In this document: positions 16,132 to 18,941 of the stretch, piece by piece | Position numbering within the stretch: the stretch's first letter is position 1 | How the letters are laid out: the number at the start of each line of letters is the position of its first letter | Assembly: GCA_937914965.1 (NCBI GenBank) | Contig: CALGIY010000230.1 | Location: 1-18,941, forward strand | Length of the DNA stretch: 18,941 nt | Direction of reading: 5' to 3' | From: an uncultured Thermoanaerobacteraceae bacterium | GTDB lineage: Bacteria > Bacillota > DSM-12270 > Thermacetogeniales > Thermacetogeniaceae | Made by a program: the position numbers and the translations under genes | The notes under the pieces: generated by a model | Seen by the model: the letters and a program-made list of their open reading frames with translations, nothing else | Databases searched by the model: none | Told to the model about the DNA's origin: nothing

Positions 16132-16246
16132 ATGAAATGTCCTGATTGTAAGCAAACCTTATTGGTAGCCGAAACGCACGGTCTGGAAATTGATTATTGC
16201 CTGAACTTTCGGGGCGAATGGACATAACGGGAGCGAACCAGACTAA
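16132..16246 (+). pseudogene. Relic of a zf-TFIIB zinc-ribbon protein
   Basis: The frame from ATG 16132 reads MKCPDCKQTLLVAETHGLEI, then DYCLNFRGEW and a stop. It matches the opening of Bacteroidota zf-TFIIB proteins (MKCPxC...LIAERHGIEIDYCPKCRGVWLDRGELDKI). The first knuckle Cys3/Cys6 is intact, but the second has become CLNF, losing one zinc ligand. After Trp30 the frame hits TAA (16225-16227); shifting by one base gives HNGSEPD then TAA, aligning E and D with the family's ELDK and suggesting a one-base insertion plus a K-to-stop change. Recognisable decay of a small gene that is normally longer. Confidence 0.6.
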
Positions 16247-16685
16247 ATCATGGATTTTTCCGCAACGCAGTAAAGTACGCTGGAGCAAGTGTACCAGATG
16301 GAAGGGATGATCGAAGTCCGATCTCCATAAAGGATCATTTGGGCAAAGGGGAGCGGAACTTTAGAGAGCGGAATGACCACGGTCAGCACCGGAAAGGGAA
16401 TCAGAAGGGGCCGGGGGACCAACCCAGGAGAAAAAGCCATTTCTTTCGGATTTCTACGATTTTGACTAAACTCCTTTTTCTCCAATACGTACCAGGGAGC
16501 AGAACAGAAAGCTCTGAAGGCCGGACATCATTCCGCTACGGGAGATTTGGCCCTCTTCCAAAACACTGTCCTTCGGGTTACGGCCCAACTTCGCTGTTCA
16601 TCTCGGACTGCCTCGTGGTAACCGATCATCTTTTTACATCGCAGATCGCCAGCCCGATAGGGAAAACTTGATGAATCTATAATTT

Positions 16686-16720
16686 TTTGGTCCGATTATG
16701 GTCCGGATATGTTATATTTG
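16686..16720 (+). promoter_or_regulatory. TTTG / TAnnTTTG promoter, copy 2
   Basis: TTTG (16686-16689) and TATATTTG (16713-16720) are separated by 23 bases, at the upper end of the spacing reported for Bacteroidota -33/-7 promoters. It is the best-formed promoter in the window. Confidence 0.55.
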
Positions 16721-16725
16721 ATTTT

Positions 16726-16797
16726 CCATAATACTTGAATTTGAGTTATTTAATTCAATAGGTAGTGACCTCCTTACCATAAGGAGGTTTTTTTTTA
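16726..16797 (+). ncRNA. Candidate short transcript ending in a hairpin, copy 2
   Basis: After the promoter at 16686-16720, about 47 AT-rich bases lead to ACCTCCTT-ACCAT-AAGGAGGT (16768-16788, 8-bp stem, 5-base loop), then a run of nine T's: a textbook intrinsic terminator. The RNA would be about 70 nt with no ORF. It lies 56 bases before the small ORF at 16853, so it could instead be an attenuating leader for that gene. Confidence 0.45.
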
Positions 16798-16852
16798 TAA
16801 ATAAATGTTCGATTTTTTGCTATATTTATAAATCAATTTTTATCTGAACATT

Positions 16853-17059
16853 ATGGAGTTACTGACAGATGTGCAACGAGAGTTCCTGAAGATAACTGCA
16901 CAGGACGAGCTGCTCAGAATAACTGGGCAATCCGGGGCTGATAAGATAGAGTTCACGATAGACGAATTCGGGTCGACTTTTAATGTAACCGCTATAAAGG
17001 GCGCACAGGACAAGTGGAGTGTTGTGAGAATATTGAGGGCCAGCATAAATTCCGGTTGA
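16853..17059 (+). CDS. 68-residue hypothetical protein
   Basis: Opens MELLTDVQREFLKITAQDEL and ends WSVVRILRASINSG. Acidic and basic residues alternate in a helix-strand pattern (KIEFTIDEFG, TFNVTAIKG), consistent with a small folded cytoplasmic protein. No signal peptide, membrane span or known motif. A TATATTTA element (16821-16828) lies 24 bases upstream. It stands alone between two promoter/hairpin units. The moderate confidence rests on normal amino-acid usage and the promoter-like element. Confidence 0.5.
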   Translation: MELLTDVQREFLKITAQDELLRITGQSGADKIEFTIDEFGSTFNVTAIKGAQDKWSVVRILRASINSG

Positions 17060-17174
17060 GTTGGCCGCGGTTCCCGGTGATCATTTGTTGTCACCTCTTA
17101 CACGTGAAAGTTCCCATGGCTATCCCTCTTCCTCTAAATGAACTGAAATTCTATAATTTATTTAAATAAATCGA

Positions 17175-17182
17175 TATATTTG
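17175..17182 (+). promoter_or_regulatory. TAnnTTTG promoter element, copy 3
   Basis: TATATTTG in a strongly AT-rich run. No TTG at the usual upstream distance; the region there is TTTATT-like. Confidence 0.4.
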
Positions 17183-17187
17183 GGTCA

Positions 17188-17247
17188 TTCAAATGTTTTT
17201 CAAAAGTAGTTAGCAAGAAACCTCCAAATCCCATGGAGGTTTTTTTT
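17188..17247 (+). ncRNA. Candidate short transcript ending in a hairpin, copy 3
   Basis: Thirty-five bases after TATATTTG a hairpin AACCTCCA-AATCCCA-TGGAGGTT (17219-17241) is followed by a T-run to 17247, an intrinsic terminator. The RNA would be about 60 nt. The stem core (ACCTCC/GGAGGT) is the same as in copy 2 and close to copy 1, and each is preceded by an AGT-containing stretch. No ORF inside. Confidence 0.42.
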
Positions 17248-17612
17248 GTGGAACACAAAGTCCCCCGATATGTGGAAACAGGGAGTGGTCTATGCAGGTC
17301 ACGAAATATTGCCCGGTAGCTGTCCCCGGAATAGGGAACCATGGAGAGACACGGAATGGACAAGGGGTAATGCGGGATGACCCCAGGTGTTTAGATATGT
17401 CCTGTTCCAATGGCACTCTAAAGTTCACTTCTCTTGAAATCCCAGGGGATAGATGTCAGGAAAGCTGTGCGATGGGTAGGGAGAACCATATAGGTTTAAT
17501 TCCGGGCAAGGTCAGGTGACAGCGCGAAGAAGAATTTCCTCCTTCCCCGGCCCCCCCCGGACCTGTTGGGGCAGAGGACCATTGATCTGCTCCCCGATTT
17601 CGATGTAAATTG

Positions 17613-17620
17613 TATCTTTG
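17613..17620 (+). promoter_or_regulatory. Promoter element of the AraC-type gene
   Basis: TATCTTTG fits the -7 consensus TAnnTTTG and lies 32 bases before the ATG at 17653, giving a short leader of about 26 bases. No clear -33 TTG box at standard spacing. Confidence 0.45.
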
Positions 17621-17652
17621 GAAAAAAAACACGAACGGTTTATTAGTTTGGT

Positions 17653-18054
17653 ATGAGTCAAAATGCAGGAGGGACTGAAAAGAAGAGATACTCCCTAAAG
17701 CCCGAAAAAGAGGAAATTATAATCAAGAGGATAAAGCAATGGGAAATGAGGAAGCACTATAGGGATCCCCGTTACAACATCGATAGGTTTACGGAAGATG
17801 TCGGGGTAAACAAAAAATACCTCTCCCGTGTGATCAACAGGGGTTTTGGGACTAACTTCAGCGGATATATCAATAGCTTGAGATTGGGATACGTCCAGGA
17901 ACTGATAGACGACCTTGGGCCGGGGGCGATCTATAATCTTACAGCCCTAGCTCTCCTAGCGGGTTTCTCTAGCTATTTTAAATTCTCACACTACGTCAAG
18001 ACCGCCCACGGGGTCAATCCGACAGATTACTTCAGGCAGAAGAGGGCGAACTGA
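17653..18054 (+). CDS. Short AraC-type helix-turn-helix regulator
   Basis: A 133-residue DNA-binding protein made almost only of an AraC-type HTH unit. A basic N-terminal tail is followed by KHYRDPRYNIDRFTEDVGVNKKYLSRVINRGFG (first HTH, about 35-67), FSGYINSLRLGYVQELI (linker helix) and LTALALLAGFSSYFKFSHYVKTAHGVNPTDYF (second HTH, about 96-127). It matches the C-terminal domains of Bacteroidota AraC proteins such as those ending hybrid or TPR sensors, but lacks any sensor domain. This may be a free-standing regulator or the surviving end of a larger gene; the promoter and ATG just upstream favour a free-standing gene. Targets unknown. Confidence 0.88.
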   Translation: MSQNAGGTEKKRYSLKPEKEEIIIKRIKQWEMRKHYRDPRYNIDRFTEDVGVNKKYLSRVINRGFGTNFSGYINSLRLGYVQELIDDLGPGAIYNLTALALLAGFSSYFKFSHYVKTAHGVNPTDYFRQKRAN

Positions 18055-18343
18055 AAGTGAGATGCCCTCGGATTTTCCTTTACTCCAATGGTACTTAGTT
18101 CCGGCCCCGGGGCTTGATTGTTGAACGGCCCTTCCATATGATCGGGTCGGTCCATCTTTTGGTGGGCTCACAAGGGGATAAAGAAATTCTTCCTGAAGCC
18201 ACTATTCTGAGGCGTTACTGGTCTGACAATTTCCTGAAGCGTTGGAAAGTTAAGGCCGGGCTGGCTATGGCAGTGGTCGGTTTTAGCAACTACCGGTAGA
18301 CCAATAGGACCTGAGGACCTTTCCATGGACAGAGCAGGCGAGC
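18055..18343. other. Intergenic tail after the AraC-type gene
   Basis: No coding sequence supported; the one 61-codon frame here has no motif and no ribosome site. Ends at the terminator of the minus-strand RNA candidate. Confidence 0.45.
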
Positions 18344-18378
18344 AAAAAAAAGAATAGCCACCCGTATGGCGGGTGGCT
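18344..18378 (-). terminator. Intrinsic terminator on the minus strand
   Basis: 9-bp stem AGCCACCCG/CGGGTGGCT with a 5-base loop, followed on the minus strand by ATTCTTTTTTTT. It implies a transcript coming from the right, where only the RNA candidate (and beyond it fungal-like DNA) is seen. Confidence 0.7.
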
Positions 18379-18479
18379 TGGCTTGTTGAAAATTAATATG
18401 GATGGAGTAGCTTCGCTGTAAGAGCATCCACCGGATCAAGCCCCCTCTTTAGGGGGCATACCGACTCCTTGCAATTACA
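18344..18479 (-). ncRNA. Candidate ~135-nt structured RNA
   Basis: Read on the minus strand, TATATTTG (18491-18484) is followed by GGAGT, then a 7-bp hairpin GCCCCCT-AAAG-AGGGGGC (18457-18440), then GGATGC ... ACTCCATCC (GGAGT can pair with ACTCC, or GGATG with CATCC, as alternatives), and finally the terminator AGCCACCCG-CCATA-CGGGTGGCT (18378-18356) with ATTCTTTTTTTT. Promoter, internal helices and terminator on one strand without an ORF make this the best RNA-gene candidate in the window. It lacks the conserved loops of SRP RNA and the T-arm of a tRNA. Family unknown. Confidence 0.45.
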
Positions 18480-18483
18480 TTAA

Positions 18484-18491
18484 CAAATATA
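18484..18491 (-). promoter_or_regulatory. TAnnTTTG promoter element, copy 4 (minus strand)
   Basis: TATATTTG on the minus strand, about 26 bases ahead of the 18440-18457 hairpin. No standard -33 TTG in the remaining bacterial-like sequence. Confidence 0.4.
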
Positions 18492-18787
18492 AACTGAATA
18501 AAGAACACGCAGATCTGGCTTTGGTTCAAAAAAATAAAAAATAAACAATGTTGGTGACTAAGTGCTGACAGTGTATTAGTCATGTGCTGATTAATTATTA
18601 CCCTCTACACACACACTTCTGGCCAATCAGGACAACATGAATAATCCTTCGCAATTTTTTTTTTCCTCTCGTCCCCAGCGTCCACTCTTTCTTCTTTCTT
18701 TCCTGCTCCCTTCTTTGCAAAATAGCATTCTGTTTTACCCCAGCACCAGTTTCTTCAATTCCATTCACAGCTCAGTTATTTTCGACA
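18492..18787 (+). promoter_or_regulatory. Fungal-type promoter and 5' leader
   Basis: From somewhere in 18,500-18,560 the style of the DNA changes: TGACTAA (18555-18561) and TTAGTCA (18576-18582), which resemble Yap1/AP-1 half-sites; a CCAAT box in GGCCAATCAG (18621-18630); then a long CT-rich tract (about 18660-18715), typical of filamentous-fungal core promoters, and a short leader to an ATG in CGACAATGAG context. No bacterial ribosome site. Confidence 0.55.
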
Positions 18788-18941
18788 ATGAGTGCTATTG
18801 CTCGTAATTCTTTCAAAAGGGCTACCCAAGTCTCTTCCAGCATTATTAGACAGCAGGCCGGCGTTGCGGTGCGACCCTTCTCCAGCGCGCGTGTTTTCAA
18901 CAAGCCTGCTCAAGTTACTCCTGATGGTCTTCCTGATCTCA
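18788..18941 (+). CDS. N-terminus of a fungal-like mitochondrial protein (partial, runs off the window)
   Basis: Fifty-one codons beginning MSAIARNSFKRATQVSSS, rich in Arg, Ser and Ala and lacking acids, then VAVRPFSSARVFNKP and VTPDGLPDL. This is a classic mitochondrial targeting presequence with an R-P-F-S-S-A-R cleavage region as in Aspergillus/Penicillium-type proteins. The mature protein lies outside the window, so the enzyme cannot be named. Codon use (GCT, CGT, TCC, ACC) and the leader differ from the bacterial genes. Incomplete at the 3' end. Confidence 0.55.
   Translation, partial: MSAIARNSFKRATQVSSSIIRQQAGVAVRPFSSARVFNKPAQVTPDGLPDL

Larger units (their letters stand above)
15182..16852. 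other. 1.7-kb gene-poor stretch with decayed remnants
   Basis: No intact gene of normal length. Open frames here are short, Pro/Arg/Ser-rich and motif-free. Identified within it: a possible 33-residue membrane peptide (15567-15668, minus), a zf-TFIIB relic (16132-16246) and a promoter/hairpin unit (16713-16796). The lower coding density and the relic suggest an old insertion site or genes in decay. I saw no transposase fragment, terminal inverted repeats or CRISPR repeats. Confidence 0.55.
17060..17652. other. Intergenic stretch with candidate small RNA
   Basis: Apart from the TATATTTG/hairpin unit at 17175-17247 and the promoter of the AraC-type gene at 17613, I see nothing coding. Frames between 17250 and 17600 have no ribosome sites or motifs. 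GGCCCCCCCCGG (17549-17560) is a C-run near the AraC-type promoter. Confidence 0.5.

Noticed and set aside
16339..16671. 110-codon plus-strand frame
   Set aside because: Basic, low-complexity sequence without start signals or motifs; it overlaps an opposing frame equally lacking support.
15182..16852. Insertion sequence or integron remnant in the gene-poor stretch
   Set aside because: No transposase motif, terminal inverted repeats, target-site duplication or regularly spaced repeats could be found by eye.
18380..18480. tRNA-like signal (AGCTTCGCTGTAAGAGCATC resembles a D-arm)
   Set aside because: No T-arm GTTCGA, no proper anticodon stem and wrong arm spacing on either strand; a structured RNA of unknown type fits better.

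Overview
The bulk of the window (about 245 to 18,500) is one GC-rich bacterial segment that looks like Bacteroidota, probably a Sphingobacteriales-type genome. The pointers are a SusC/SusD outer-membrane pair, a TlpA-like thioredoxin, a MauE-like membrane protein beside a small DUF6520-like exported protein, LytS/LytTR and AraC-type regulators, A-rich start contexts with weak Shine-Dalgarno sequences, and promoter elements of the Bacteroidota type TAnnTTTG. Both outer edges look foreign. Bases 1 to about 243 encode, on the minus strand, the lysine-rich C-terminus of a Firmicutes-like cell-surface fibronectin-III-type repeat. The last ~350-400 bases look like a filamentous-fungal promoter (CCAAT box, long CT-rich tract) followed by the start of a mitochondrially targeted protein. 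The window is therefore probably chimeric, or joined from unrelated records, at both ends.

Layout. (1) 289-6511 (+): a tightly spaced susC-susD-tlpA operon for outer-membrane uptake plus an exported redox protein. (2) 6572-7413 (-): a MauE-like membrane protein followed by a DUF6520-like secreted peptide with two cysteines, convergent with tlpA and separated from it by a bidirectional-looking terminator. (3) 7414-8197: about 780 bases without a convincing gene. (4) 8198-12471 (+): a one-direction cassette with a 44-residue cysteine-containing peptide ORF, a strong hairpin, a LpxL/HtrB-like acyltransferase with an altered active-site motif, a LytS-like histidine kinase, a LytTR response regulator and an unrecognised 384-residue protein. 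This is the most system-like part of the window. (5) 13154-14662 (+): an FAD-dependent oxidoreductase fused to a Rieske [2Fe-2S] domain, convergent with a glyoxalase-fold (VOC) gene at 14834-15181 (-) that carries two compensating frameshifts. (6) 15.2-18.5 kb: a gene-poor, decaying stretch with a zinc-ribbon (zf-TFIIB) relic, a 68-residue hypothetical ORF, a short AraC-type HTH protein and several promoter-plus-hairpin units that look like small RNAs.

How the parts may work together. SusC/SusD bring a substrate into the periplasm. TlpA, MauE and the two-cysteine DUF6520-like peptide share a thiol/disulfide theme. The 8.2-12.5 kb cassette has the parts list of a peptide-based signalling circuit (small peptide, possible acyl-modifying enzyme, sensor, regulator), but that function is inferred from gene order and motifs and has not been shown. 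Four TATATTTG elements, each followed within about 26-47 bases by a compact hairpin, suggest a scattered set of short transcripts.
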